Positions 46,476 to 57,609 of a stretch of 64,000 nucleotides of DNA are shown piece by piece (within the stretch, counting starts at the first letter, position 1; every line of letters starts with the position of its first letter). The stretch is from Reticulitermes speratus (Eukaryota; Arthropoda; Insecta; Blattodea; Rhinotermitidae). A program made the translations under genes and the position numbers. The notes under the pieces are model-generated. The model was not told the DNA's origin. It ran no database searches and saw only the letters and a program-made list of their open reading frames with translations. The stretch spans positions 26,724,635 to 26,788,634 of the forward strand of contig JAJKFL010000005.1 of NCBI GenBank assembly GCA_021186555.1, given 5' to 3'.

Positions 46476-48320
46476 GCAAGATCAGACAGTCTAAGAAGAC
46501 CTTTCTTGAACTGTTTGAACTTCATTATTAAGGCAGTAGATACAGTAACTATGTACAATTCAATATGGCTTAAGGTCCCACATAAACGGAATTTTCAACA
46601 ACACCGCTGTGAGGACCTCATACCTCGAAAATGAATCATGGATTAGGAATTATAGCCGTGTAGACATAATTAGTAGGAAGATGTTTAGATGGACTGGACT
46701 GCCTTATTGCCTCACATTATCATTGCTGTCTTTATATCATGGAGATATAGGTAGACACAGAGTGTGTGTGTTGTCATTTCAATATGCAAATCTTCTCTAT
46801 GAAGATTGTACACCATTGCCTCGGTTCCCTGGTGTGAGAGACTATAACCCACATCTTGGGCTGCTATATTTTATAAGCATATGTTATGTTTTTCCTACCT
46901 CAGGTAGAATAAAACTGCAGTAAATGTAGCTGCTTGAAGCGTAAAACCTGGAAATCAGTTTTTCTTTTTTAAGAGAGGCAATATTCGATGCAGAAACGTC
47001 AAATGATAACCTATGAAAAGGGTGAGTTGCGTGATTGCTACGCTGTATTGTGCTGCGTTTTCACGGCACGAAATAATCCAATAAAAGCATAATGACTAAA
47101 TTATATCTGCCATTTTTAGTCTCCATCCCTTCTTTAAAAGGAAAAGATATAGTCTTACGAGTTTACCGAGGTGGTTGTATGTATGTCCTGTGTCCGTCAT
47201 TTCAACGTTCGATTCATCTGACCTAATTTTACGAAGTCCGTACTTTGTAATTTCTTACAGTCGGTAATCACGGACCCCAAACTTGTGAAATGTGAGGTGG
47301 CGATGCGAAATTGATGCGTTCTACTTGCGCAAATCCCAAATAAATACCGTTACTAGGATATGGGGAAACCCGTGAAAATAATTATTTCCCTGCTCGGGGA
47401 AAACCCAGCCCTCTCCTGCCTCACGGTTGGTGGGATACAGTACGTAAAACACCAAACGCCGAGTGCAGAGGTTTCGGCGCAGTCAATCATCGTGGCATTT
47501 CTTTGGCAAGTGCTTTAGATATTTTAATGGAAATAAACAACAGACAGAGGGTCTAACTGAATAACTCTTTTAGCATTATCGGTCATTCTTGACGAAAACC
47601 TGCAGACTAGGAAAGTGGACTTTATGAATCTTTCAGAGAATATCTTGTCTTTCTTTTCCAGCATGTGGTCTCTGCAATAATTCTTAAGGTATTTAGAATG
47701 TACATAAGGCCTTTTATGCGCATTTTTTACGCCTTTTTACTGTAACGCCTCTTGCCTATTTACACCACTTCTACGTCCTCTCATTTTCGGTTTAACCCTG
47801 TTTGGCTGGTTTATTTCCATTATTTACGTATTTGTTTTCTTATGGGAATATCATTTTTCATATACGCTTTTTTATTTACGTCCACTTTTTTAGGGTCAAT
47901 ACTAGGGCGTAAAACAAGGCCCAGCTGTGTTTTGTACTCAGGATATATCTTAAACTTTGTCAGAGATTATAATTTTGTTTCGCGTGGATGTACTAACCCC
48001 TACTATACACGAAGCTCAAATTGAAGTCTGTTTTCTTACAGACTCTTCCTCTTAACATAAAATACAAGTCTCATTAAAATCTTAAGCTTTCCTGTTACGT
48101 GCCATACATTCGGTCTGATCCCTCTCCAGTTTCATAGCTGAGAACTGTCTGATTCTCTCTCCGAAACGTTCTCTGTTCGGAATGCTGGACGAAGCAAATG
48201 GTCCAAAGACACTTGAAACCTCAGAATAATAATTCACTCGTATTTGATTATATTACAGCAATATATTGCTTTGGAGTGCAGTACAACTTCTGTGGATTCT
48301 GTTGGAATTATCTCCATATA
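46476..48320. other. gene-free stretch, nothing sure
   Basis: No gene recognised. A weak tRNA-like head (TTTACCGAGGTGGTTG near 47161, GTTCGATTC near 47205) followed by GGGGAAACCCGTGAAAAT at about 47360 might be an old SINE. I did not call it. Confidence 0.35.
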
Positions 48321-48398
48321 CAGGGCATACACAAAAGAATGGTGCGGTTTTAATAGTGTTCACTATTAAAACCGCACCATTATTTTGTGTATGCCCTG
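48321..48398. mobile_element. 78-bp palindromic MITE flanked by TA
   Basis: Arms of 38 bp (CAGGGCATACACAAAAGAAT...AATAGTG and its inverse) meet at a 2-bp loop (48359-48360) with one mismatch in the arms. TA flanks both ends, with the A/T next to the arms also pairing. CAGGG...CCCTG ends with a TA target fit a Tc1/mariner-type MITE. The near identity of the arms suggests a young insertion or a mechanism that keeps them alike. Confidence 0.8.
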
Positions 48399-48597
48399 TA
48401 TTGACGTCTTGGAGATTAATTCAGATTCAGTTTAAGCTATCAGCTCATTGTCATAGAGGTCTCTACATTTTCTGTGAATCTTCTTGCCATTTTTAAATAA
48501 GATTTGATTACAATATATGTAGATTTTCGCATGCCGTACTGGATCTTCTTCATGTGTGCAAATAGAAAAATATCCGGCAACTTATAATTAATAACAT

Positions 48598-49250
48598 ATA
48601 AATACGAACCATAAACATTATACACACCTATTGTATTGGTAAAATTAAGCCCGCTACAAGTTTCGGTTCTAAAAGACCATACTCATGAGGCATTTCATTA
48701 CATCAAAAAGATTGTACATTCAAAAATTCAAAATCATTATTATCAAATTTGCCGGTATGTTTTTATTTGCTTGCCTAAATTAGACAATTACTTGAAGCAA
48801 AGTGATGCGGTATGAAATAAATATCTAATACATTAACACATCTGTCACGCCTATCAAAACCTTGGGTACCGCAATACACTGCGAATATCCTTTCAGTCCA
48901 TTATAGCCTACGTAAATGCATACTGCATGTTGTGTCTTCACACCGAACCCTATATATTTGACTTTAAGGACATCCACAATACAGTACCCAGTATATTCGT
49001 ATGTGTGACGTATATTAATGTGATATATACTTATTTCATACCGTATCTTATTATTTTACGTAATAATCACATTTATGCAAACCAATATCCTTGCGCTTGT
49101 TGATTAAAATAATTTTAATGTATCATTATATAGTTTTATTGATGTATTGTAATTCCTCCAAAGGATGGCCACTAGTCGAGAAATTTAAGGATATAATCTT
49201 ACCAATATAATGGAAGTTGTGTTTTGATGGTTCTTATTTATTTGTTGTTG
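48598..49250. mobile_element. foldback element with decayed ribozyme-like arms
   Basis: The left arm (48598-48695) and right arm (49150-49250) are inverted, diverged copies. They share ACGAACCATAAACATTATAC with its inverse ATGGTTCTTATT, and the CTACAAGTTTCGGTTCTAAA block with its inverse GTCGAGAAATTTAAGG. Both keep traces of GAAAC...GTA and a TGG stem, but the cores are altered. Spacer about 450 bp, no coding. Confidence 0.55.
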
Positions 49251-49700
49251 TTTTAAGTTTTAAGACAATGATTTGACAGAAAAATTTGGAATGTCCAACA
49301 CCGTGTTTATGAATATAATCATGTTGATGTAATATATCAATCGATGAACTTAATAAAATCTCAGGATTTGCACCTGACTTCGGCTTAAAGCAAACAGCAT
49401 GCCTGACTTCACCCCTTCTTTGATTCTGTCATCCATGGAGTCATATGAGTTCCACTGACTTTAAAACAGTGGACTATATTTCAGTTAAAATTGAATATTA
49501 GCCTGTAGCTATACAATAAGGTATAACAATACCGCTTTCTTTAAATTACTTCCCAGGTAATCACTCAGAATCATTGTACCTCTCTACACTATTTATATGC
49601 GTTTGTAGGTGTCAGTAAATAGGCCAACAGTCAGCCAATAGCAGGCCTGAAAGTCTGGATGAGGGCGGTTACTCAGTGACTAATTACAGATTCAACCAGA
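49251..49700. other. gene-free stretch, nothing recognised
   Basis: No recognised content. Confidence 0.4.
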
Positions 49701-49709
49701 CAAGCGATA

Positions 49710-49929
49710 AAGGTGAAGTTCACCCTATAACAGACCATGAAGGTCCAGAGGCACTAGATGGGGTGGGTTGTTAACGCCACGCCCCACCGCTTTACTCCCG
49801 GGAAAGAGACCCTGTACCCATTTTACAGGAGGCTGGCTGGGCCCCAGGGCCGGTCAGGGCGGGTGCGGAAAATCTCTCCCCCACCGGGATTCGATCCCCG
49901 GAGCGTTCAGTCCGTTGTGCGTCACCAGG
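49710..49929 (-). mobile_element. SINE S3, nearly complete
   Basis: Minus strand: degraded head (TGACGCACAACGGACTGAAC), box B GGGGATCGAATCCCGGTGGG, GAGATTTTCCGCACCC, and the S3 body ending GTCATGGTCTGTTATAGGGT and GAACTTCACC. It lacks the '...TAGAGCTATAC...' segment of other copies (internal deletion). A probable 9-bp target duplication CAAGCGATA / CAAACGATA lies at 49701-49709 and 49930-49938. Confidence 0.82.
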
Positions 49930-49939
49930 CAAACGATAC

Positions 49940-50354
49940 GAAGAAACATTAATTCGCTTTACGAAAAGAAATGTTAGCATTCTGGAAATGTAATCAACTT
50001 TCATGTATTCCACGGTATTTATATTTCACTTAAACATTTACACATGCGAGTTACCACTGAAATAGAGCAGTGCCGAGCTACTTCCAGCTGTAACCATGCT
50101 TAAATCAACACAGAGATAAACACGAGCATTTACAACAAGCAGGTGAAATTAGGAAGCAAACATGAATTTAGTTTGCTATTCAGCACCTGAAAAGTCCAAG
50201 CTATAGGTACCAACTTTACGGAACTGTAGAGCATTGCCATGTTTACCTTGATATGATGCACAGTCTTTTCAATTTCTTCCTGCGCCTGTCAGTATATTCG
50301 CCCATATTTTATTTATCTTCTGAATTATAGTATAACTAACTGATTAACTAGCTA
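49940..50354. other. gene-free stretch, nothing recognised
   Basis: No recognised content. Confidence 0.4.
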
Positions 50355-50900
50355 ACTGTCCAAAGTACAGAGTCCTTTTTTGGAAACTAATAGTCACTCA
50401 GCTTATCAAGATGTTAACCACCTTTTATAGAACCTGAAATGTTATTACCGTGCTCGCAGGAACCCACTGCTAAAACCTAACCTCGTGAATTTAGCACCTA
50501 CCTTCCAACCTTATTTATAATGTTCATTTTTGTATTATTTTTCATTGATGCCGAGTTATCCAAAGTGGTCTCTTCTAGGTCAGTCAACCGAAACTGTGAG
50601 TATATTTCTTCGTCTGATATGTTTTACATGTACTGGGAAATTCATTCCTCTTGAATTGTTTTTCTAATAACGTATGGGAAAATGTACACGCTGAAAGATC
50701 ACATTATATTTTTCTCCTGGATCCTAGTACTTCCTAACTTCTACAACCATATATTCTCCTCCACACCTTATTATTAATCACTCTTAGTTTACTTTGTTCC
50801 CTTAATATGAGAGACCAACTTTCATAAACGTAGAGAAGAGAGGGAAAATTATACTTTCGTACATTTTAATTACATTGTACCATCGGTAATATCGTTATAA
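50355..50900 (-). mobile_element. LINE family A, degraded ORF2 end and 3' end
   Basis: On the minus strand a frame reads VYESWSLILREQSKLRVINN and KVWRRIYG (about 50890-50730), matching the 'YGCETWSLTLREE..LRVFENKVLRRI' block of LINE ORF2. A degraded stretch and the family A 3' end (GGTTCTATAAAAGGTGG, then AGCTGAGTGACTATTAG in reverse) follow at 50480-50360. 5'-truncated and much mutated. Confidence 0.62.
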
Positions 50901-50904
50901 TTTG

Positions 50905-52289
50905 AATTATTTTTGTCACTGGTGCGACTAAATGTTAGCCTTTATTGGAAATAATATATTGCAGTTTACATGATTTGGTGGCCAAAGGTGTAAGACTTCC
51001 TAATCGATTGAGCCATGAAGCCTTTGACGTTCTAGTGCATATTAAAATAACAAAAATCCTTACTATTTTAATAACACACTAGATTAAATAATCTTTCTTG
51101 TAAATATAATCAAGGAATTACAAACAAAATTAATAGTATTAATCGGTAAACTTAATTTTAAATCAACGGTAATTATTAAACGTTCAAAAGCATAAACGCA
51201 AGTACTACTATAACTTACAACGGTCTTTTCTTTCCCATATCGCAAACATTTGAAGAAATAGAAATGAAAAATGACTCCTAGGTATGCTGTGTGATTATTC
51301 TTTGAAACAATAAAATTATACTGAAGTAAAGGGACATCAAAACCAGTTACACAGATAACAAAATATGCATTTCTAAAAATTCGTGTACCTTTATTTTAGT
51401 ACGACATAGTGGTTATTGTATGAACCGCCTGCGTTAATATTATATAACACTGTTATTTGCTTACATATTTATTTATGTGTTTGGCATGTCTCAGAATAAA
51501 GAGCAATTACTCTCTAAACAACACTAAACGATTGTTCTATGTAATGGAGGTGGAGTATGTTTTCTCTGAAGTGTGAACTGACTTTCTTAATGCCGTTTAG
51601 AAGAACTGTATACTTAGAAGTGTTAATAAGGGCATGAGAGGCTAAAGAATTAAGCTTGAGAGAGTAGTCTGTAATTGAGTTTGGTTTCTCCGATATTTGA
51701 GCCAGTTTTCAGGGCTAGGACATTAATTTCGTGCGTCCCGCAGTTTTGTGACAGAGATTCACACCATCTCGCCAGGGGCGCTTACTTCTTAACAGGGCGG
51801 CGAACGGCTTGAAGTATAAACACTTAGCTACATTATCTGCGACGAAACTGCTTCTCATCCTGTCAGTCATTAAGCTTATTCGTGCCTGCGTCATTAGACT
51901 TACACGACGTCATATCCTGACTTTACCGTCCTTGGCTGTTACTGCTACGTCGTATTTGGGAGTGTTCAGATTTCGATTATCGACCAAGAGGGCTGCGATC
52001 CTGTCTTAGGGTATTCATAATTTCCGCCAGTCCCTCCTTATAAATTCTAGAATAGCAAGTTTAAAAACGTGACCATCGCTTTCTCTTGTGTCATTTTTAA
52101 TTTCTGTATTCGCAATCGTCATCACATTCAGGCGATAATATATGTACTTGTTATCAGATAATAATAACCGAACCATGTATAACTTTTATAGAAGTTCAAG
52201 AAATACTTTATTATGTCGTCGTTCATTACATACTGGTATCTATGATTAATTGATGATTTATTTAACGACGCCTTTGAACTGTTTACGTT
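50905..52289. other. gene-free stretch, nothing recognised
   Basis: Short open frames only. No repeat family recognised. Confidence 0.4.
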
Positions 52290-52806
52290 AATATTTCCCA
52301 ACCTTTCTTCCATAGAGGAACCCCTAAAATAGTTTTTCATGTACCGAGGAACACCCATGTATGAAAACGTTTACAGGCCATGAAAGGTTGACAGCGGGTA
52401 GTGCAATTCAATTACTGCTAAATCGTTGTCACGAAATTTTATTTGTAAAGGGCTTCTATGTTTTATATAATTCAGTTTACATTGTAAAATATTTGAGGTA
52501 CTTGTGCTGTGCGAGATTTCTGGCTTCCGCCCCTGTGGAGTTGAGGCCTTCGTTCTTCTGGGATGTAACACGGCGTTGGTTGGTCGCTGGTTACCAACGT
52601 TTCGGGACAGCCTATCGGTCCCACTTTCAAGGGTCAAGCAGTCCTAAAAATTCTTCTTTTCATGCTTCCGGCGGATATTTGGAATTTTTCGTGGTACTCT
52701 AAAATTTCAAAATTTTATGTATTTTATCCACGATTTCTCACGGAACCACTGACAATGTTCTGCAGAACTCCAGGGCTTCGCTGAACCCTGACCGGGGAAA
52801 AATGGT
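52290..52806. mobile_element. non-coding hAT-like element, interrupted
   Basis: The left part has TTTCCCAACCTTTCTTCC, GAGGAACCCCTAAAATAG and ACCGAGGAACACCC. The right part has CACGGAACCACTGACAATG, GCAGAACTCCAGGGCTTC and GCTGAACCCTGACCGGGGAA. GAACCCC-rich subterminal motifs next to a TTCCCAACC/GG(T)(T)GGGAA end are typical of Charlie-like hAT elements. The outermost CAG ends are eroded. The centre contains an A2 foldback arm (52512-52700). Confidence 0.55.
52512..52700 (-). repeat. GAAACGTCGG-type repeat, subfamily A2, inside a hAT-like element
   Basis: Shares GATTTCTGGCTTCCGCCCCT, CTTCTGGGATGTAACACGGC, TTGGTTGGTCGCTGGTTACC and AACGTTTCGGGACAGC with 20645-20760. On the minus strand the series is CTTGAAA...stem...CCCGAAACGTTGGTAACC, with an altered core. 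Only one arm is present. Confidence 0.6.
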
Positions 52807-52809
52807 CTA

Positions 52810-53227
52810 GGTGATAGCATCGAATGATTTTTGAATGATGAATGTTAAAAAACGTAAAATGAAGCGATATTTACGGTTACAAAATTTTCCAGGGAAAAAG
52901 AAAGAGAAGAATTAAAACCTCACTTAGGATAGCTAACCTCCTGAGGATTTTTAAACAAATGTGTCTAGAAAACATAAATCTCAAAAATTTAAATATATCG
53001 TTCACTTGGAACAATTTGTGTTTCTGTCTCCTATCTAAACACCTTAAAAATTCATATGCAGAATTATAATTTTAAATTCTGGTTTTTGTTGGTGTGAAAT
53101 TATTCTTCATCGCTGAAGGAAAAACATGCGCTGAAGACTTCTGTTGTGTGCTGAAGATTGTACTTGTATACGAGACAACGGAAGCGACAAGCAAATAGCG
53201 ATCGTGGCCTAATAATTAGTTTCATGT
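52810..53227. other. gene-free stretch, nothing recognised
   Basis: No recognised content. Confidence 0.4.
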
Positions 53228-53239
53228 TGTGTGGATTGT

Positions 53240-53505
53240 TTTTTTTTTCCAATGGCTCGACAGCCCCTTGGGGGCCTAGGCCGCCTCATTTTTCGAGGCT
53301 TCACGATCACACACTTTTTAGACACACTACACTCGGTAGGACTCCTCTGGACGAGGGACCAACTCGTCGCAGAGACCTCTACCTGACAACACACAACACT
53401 CACAAGAGACAGACATCCATGCCGTAGGCAAGATTCGAAACCACAATCCCAGTAAGCGAGCGGCCGTAGACCCACGCCTTAGACCGCGCGGTTACTGGGA
53501 TCGGC
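53240..53505 (-). mobile_element. SINE S1, complete, with target-site duplications
   Basis: Minus strand: head GCCGATCCCAGTAACCGCGC, box B-like GGTTTCGAATC, S1 body (CTCGTCCAGAGGAGTCCTAC), S1a tail (GGCCCCCAAGGGGCTGTCGA) and an A run. Perfect 12-bp target duplications TGTGTGGATTGT at 53228-53239 and 53506-53517. Confidence 0.93.
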
Positions 53506-53776
53506 TGTGTGGATTGTACCCACCATTAATATGGTGATTAAGTGTGATGAGATGTGTTTGGTATGTAAACTACATACAGAAGGCATACTAGTGGATTTGT
53601 GATAGGAACTGATATGAAAGAATAAATCCGAACACCTAACTGTAAAAATAATACTAAACTGGACGTGAAATAAAAACTTCTGGAAATGTTAACTGCACTA
53701 AGTTAACTGAAGATGGGGTCCGATGAGTGGCTTGTGTGTACACGATGATGCGCCTTCCGTTTGCATAAGAGCAAGT

Positions 53777-53778
<2 letters not shown>

Positions 53779-53840
<62 letters not shown>
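53779..53840 (+). repeat. 62-nt poly(T) run
   Basis: Uninterrupted T from 53779 to 53840. It makes a poly-Lys frame on the minus strand that is not a gene. No SINE or LINE 3' end I recognise lies directly on its right, and no obvious target duplication was found. Confidence 0.95.
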
Positions 53841-54084
53841 CCTGCTGAGCGACTAGCAGTTGAAATTTTCTCGTCCATTGCCAAACTTAGCAACATTTGT
53901 ACGTATAGAAGTAAGTGGGTGATGTATGCGGATATTACGGCACTTGGTCACTTTTCATGGCTGCTCAGGAGACGAGGTCGGGTATTGGTGATCGATGTTG
54001 GAACGAAACTGCGGAGGGAGCAAGCTAGGGAACCTGAGCAATGCGCCAAACGGAAGTGATGGAGCAGCCAGCGGCATAGCTACG

Positions 54085-54450
54085 TAGTGTCACCGCACTT
54101 TGCACGTTTATTCTGTCCCTCTTTAGCCCCTTTTGTTTCTGTCTTTCCTTTCGTTAGGCTTTTTGTGGCATATTTCCTTATTATATCTTTCTTCCTCGTT
54201 TATTTATTTGCTTTTTCCTCCTTGCGTTTCTCTTTTCCTTCTAACTCATTTCTCTTTGACATCGTTAATTTCTTCCTTCCTTTTTTCATTTTACTCCTTT
54301 TTCGTATTTCTGTTTGTTTAGTATATGTTCCTGTATTATTTTACTGATTTCTTATGTAAGTTTTCTTCTCTTTTTTCGTTTTCCCCCCTTTCTTTGTCTT
54401 GTTATTTCCTTTCCTAATCTAACTCTCTTCTTCCTTTCTCCCTTTTAATA
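54085..54450 (+). repeat. pyrimidine-rich tract
   Basis: About 360 bp dominated by C and T with CTTT/CCTT clusters. It yields Phe/Leu/Ser-rich open frames without domain features. Confidence 0.7.
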
Positions 54451-54841
54451 CATAGTGGTAATTAAGTGTACCAATCAGAAACATTTCCAACAGAACCTAC
54501 TAATACTTCTTACGGTTCTCAAGGAACGGGCAATTCTCTTGAATCGGTTCGAATCTAAAGGCCCTTCTAATATACGTTATATAGCTCCGTATTGGACTGT
54601 GGTTACGTATCTTCACAGTGAATGATGGTTTTCCTTTCACAGTCGATATGCCATTCGCCTGGAGGAATTTAAATAAACAGAAAAACTGCAGTCAGGATAC
54701 CCTGTCTTCTGCCCACGATTTTGAAAACGGGTCACCTCACACACGATGAAAGGGTGCTGCTAACTCCACCGCGACCTTTGGACATACATAAGTGTATATA
54801 CCTACTTATTTTCTTTCTTTCCTTCTTCCTTCTTGTCTTAC

Positions 54842-55005
54842 TTGTTCTGAGGGCGTTATTCGCCGCCTTCTCACGGCGGAGACCCTGATACTATGCCTAG
54901 GCAAACCAAATGGGATTTATTGCCGACAGAGTGGAACTGGGATAGGCTTTCTTCCGACTACTTTAGATTCCCCTGTCACATATAATTTCATAAATGCTTT
55001 ATATT
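54842..55005 (+). mobile_element. SINE S2, degraded
   Basis: GGGCGTTATTCGCCGCCTTC, CACGGCGGAGACCCTGATAC, ATGGGATTTATTGCCGACAG and GTGGAACTGGGATAGG follow the S2 order. The 5' start and tail are missing. Confidence 0.6.
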
Positions 55006-55009
55006 CATT

Positions 55010-55984
55010 CATATATTGTAAATGCCTGATACATTTTGCTCATTAGCGGTCGCTGTACTTGTTCCTCAGCCAAGACTCACATACACGTTAGGTCATTCGT
55101 TTCCACATCTCCTCTTCTAAACTCATATTGTAAGAATAATTAGCTGATGGAAATCAGGACTCTAAGTAGAACAATAAATGTCCTCACATTCTTATGTTTG
55201 TATTTTCGTGTCCCCACTCCATTTACTCGTAGCAGTTTAATTTGGTGATAGTCACGTTGCATTGACGCGATGAAACGCTATTAAACTTACGCCACCAGAG
55301 GTCTCTGCTTCTGCCAATTATGATTAAGTTCACTTTATACATTTAAAAGTTAATGGCGACAGTGTTGTTTACAGTCTTTTTTTTTAAGTAGAGGCACTTT
55401 GTGAACTCTCCCAGTTCGTGTAACGTGGTTTCTAGTATCGAAACGCAACGCGTGTTAACCCGGCTAGCATTGGGTATTTTTATCTTACTGTATCTGAACA
55501 TATTCCAGTCACGTCATCGGGCTAATCTGAAGGTAGGGAAATGGAGAATTATCTGAGACTTAACGTGCTTGGGAAACTAATGAAGTAAGTACACAATTTT
55601 TAAGTCAGACGCTGCGGAAAAATACATTTCAAATTTATTTCTGTGCTCCTTATACACTGAAATGGTTTTGTATTTACATACATATTCTGCAAACCTTGAC
55701 ATCCAAATGCAATTTACTCGACGCGTTTTTTTTAAATTCTACTTGAAATTTCCGGCGACAAATACTTTTTCATCCACTCCATTACAAAAACTTTTATCTC
55801 CAAATTACGTGGACGTAATCAATATGAAGCCAGGAATCGTTTGGTGCATTTAAAGACAACTTTCAGCCCAACCTTCTACATTCATAATTACGAAGTAGAA
55901 TTAAGTAATTAACAGCAAAGAGCTGAGTACTTCAGAACCTGAAGATCTTTCAACTGGACAAGGAATTCTCCGTCTCTCGTAAAG
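55010..55984. other. gene-free stretch, nothing recognised
   Basis: No recognised gene or repeat. Confidence 0.4.
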
Positions 55985-56245
55985 ACGGCAGTTTTTTTTT
56001 TCCTGCCCGCAAGAGCCCACTATTAAACCCTATTCTCAACAGTTAAATCCATTCCTCAACATCACCCCTTACTTTTCTAATACCCACCCGTCTATGCTTA
56101 AGCCTTATTCGTGATATATTCCCATGGGGTTTTCTCACCAAATTACTACATTTATTTCTTATTTCAGCCTCGTCTATTAGTTTCACATTTATTTGACTCA
56201 CATTCTGCAACCACCTTAATTTGGCCTTATCCCTTCCCATTATTC
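55985..56245 (-). mobile_element. probable LINE ORF2 end fragment, degraded
   Basis: A minus-strand frame (56240-56043) ends RKVRGDVEEWI, and after a stop the reading continues LLRIGFNSGLLRAG. This resembles the 'EVG...[17 protein letters not shown]' end of family A. The upstream part (DKAKLRWLQN) is less clear. A distant LINE subfamily is the likeliest source. Confidence 0.4.
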
Positions 56246-56249
56246 CTTG

Positions 56250-57169
56250 GTTAAGAAATCTTACTCAGCAGCAGAGTTTTCATAGCGTCAGTTGATGGAT
56301 AGGATGTGAAGGATGAATTGGGAAGAGTGCAGAAAGAAACATTTATTGTCATTGCAAGATACTATCCCAGAATGTTCGTGAAGGAGTTTAGGAGCCGTGT
56401 ATATTCTCAGCCTCGGATGTCGGTTCCGAAGCGATAGGCAGCAACGCCACTGCAACATGTGCGACTAGGATTTCGCCCAATAACTCGAGCAGGTTTAGAA
56501 TAAGTGAAGCCGTCGCCTAGGGACAGACTCTGTCTGTCTGAATTGAATTTGTTCAACGTGTAAACCTGAATCCAAACAAAACGTGATCAAGTGGAATGTA
56601 ATTGAAAGGAAAACGTCAGTGTGTGTTCGCATGCTACGTCACCTCGTAAGCAAAGCTGTTCTGAGCAAACGGCTGAGCACAATGGCCCGGCGATATGAAT
56701 TTTAATGTCTCTGTTGTAGCTATATTCGTACATACCATCTGCTTGGCATTTCAAGATCTCAGGATTTTATTCGCGGAAATTGATGGATTGCATCGGTTAA
56801 TAAGCAAATATCCTACTATGGTTAGCTGACTGATATTTGTAACGGAACAACTGTGTTTTCTTGGAGGTAGATAACGATTTTTTTTAATTCTGCCATCTAC
56901 ACGACGTAATATTCAAGAACAGTTCAGTCTTGTAAATGTTTTTAGAATATTTTCCTCCTTTTTGTAAGTATGTAGGGGCTGTCGAGGTTTTTCATACTCT
57001 TCTAATTCCGTTGTGCTTTATTACCTGGCTGAAAGGTTTCCTGTTGTAACCTGATCTCGCTATTAAGCTGTTACTTTAATGCAAACAAGCAGTCCAATTT
57101 GAATGATGCGCAATATCACATGCATATCCGATTAGTATCGAGACGTTACGAGCGGCTTCGGTATAAATC
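56250..57169. other. gene-free stretch, nothing recognised
   Basis: No recognised content. Upstream transposase sequence of the pogo-like copy could be hidden here but I could not read it. Confidence 0.4.
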
Positions 57170-57607
57170 TTGCGCTTGTTTTGGCACATGTATGAACTGT
57201 GTTTCATGAAAACTGTGACCTGTTGCAGTGACTTTCAAAGGATTATAACCAGGGATATGGTTAAACTATCCATCCTGTCTGGACTCAAGGAAGTTGTTAA
57301 TGCTAATGTTGACGAGGCGTTGCTGTCTCATGTAGAAAGCTTATCAAATGAGGAATCTGAAGAGCAACGTGTTCTGGATACAGACGATGGCGCTGGTGCG
57401 GATGACACTACTGAACGTAGTGCGATGTAACCACTGCCATTGTAAGTGACTGAATCGCACTGAGACACTGTAACCCTCCCGAAGAACGATCCTGATTGGC
57501 ACCAAAGCTCTGTGGGTTTGAGAGAAATTCATAACTTTAGCTGTAGATGCTCCGAGAAACAAGGAAGAAGTAGGCAGTTAACTCTAGGTGCATTCTTTAA
57601 ACAGTAG
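57170..57607 (+). pseudogene. pogo/Tigger-like transposase C-terminal tail
   Basis: One reading frame runs from about 57170 to a stop at 57605-57607, with in-frame stops near 57428, 57443 and 57461. It contains ITRDMVKLSILSGLKEVVNA, NVDEALLSHVESLSNEE and an acidic LDTDDGAGADD stretch. It then reads NDPDWHQSSVGLREIHNFSC and ends RSRQLTLGAFFKQ. The acidic region, a '(A/N)DP(N/D)W..S' block and a terminal QLTLGAFF are the usual layout at the end of pogo/Tigger DDE transposases. QxxLxxFF is the PCNA-binding (PIP-box) consensus, known at the pogo C-terminus. The DDE core and terminal repeats were not found. A dead fragment. A distant JRK-like host gene is less likely because of the stops. Confidence 0.6.
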
Positions 57608-57609
57608 CC

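Noticed and set aside
47150-47460. Possible old SINE
   Set aside because: Only a weak box A/B pair and one GGGGAAACC block. No second copy in the window to support it.
53654-53896. 80-codon minus-strand frame
   Set aside because: Its core is poly-Lys from the 62-nt poly(T) run.
54087-54347. Hydrophobic plus-strand frame resembling a membrane protein
   Set aside because: Pyrimidine-rich low-complexity DNA gives Phe/Leu/Ser codons. No start context or homologous features.
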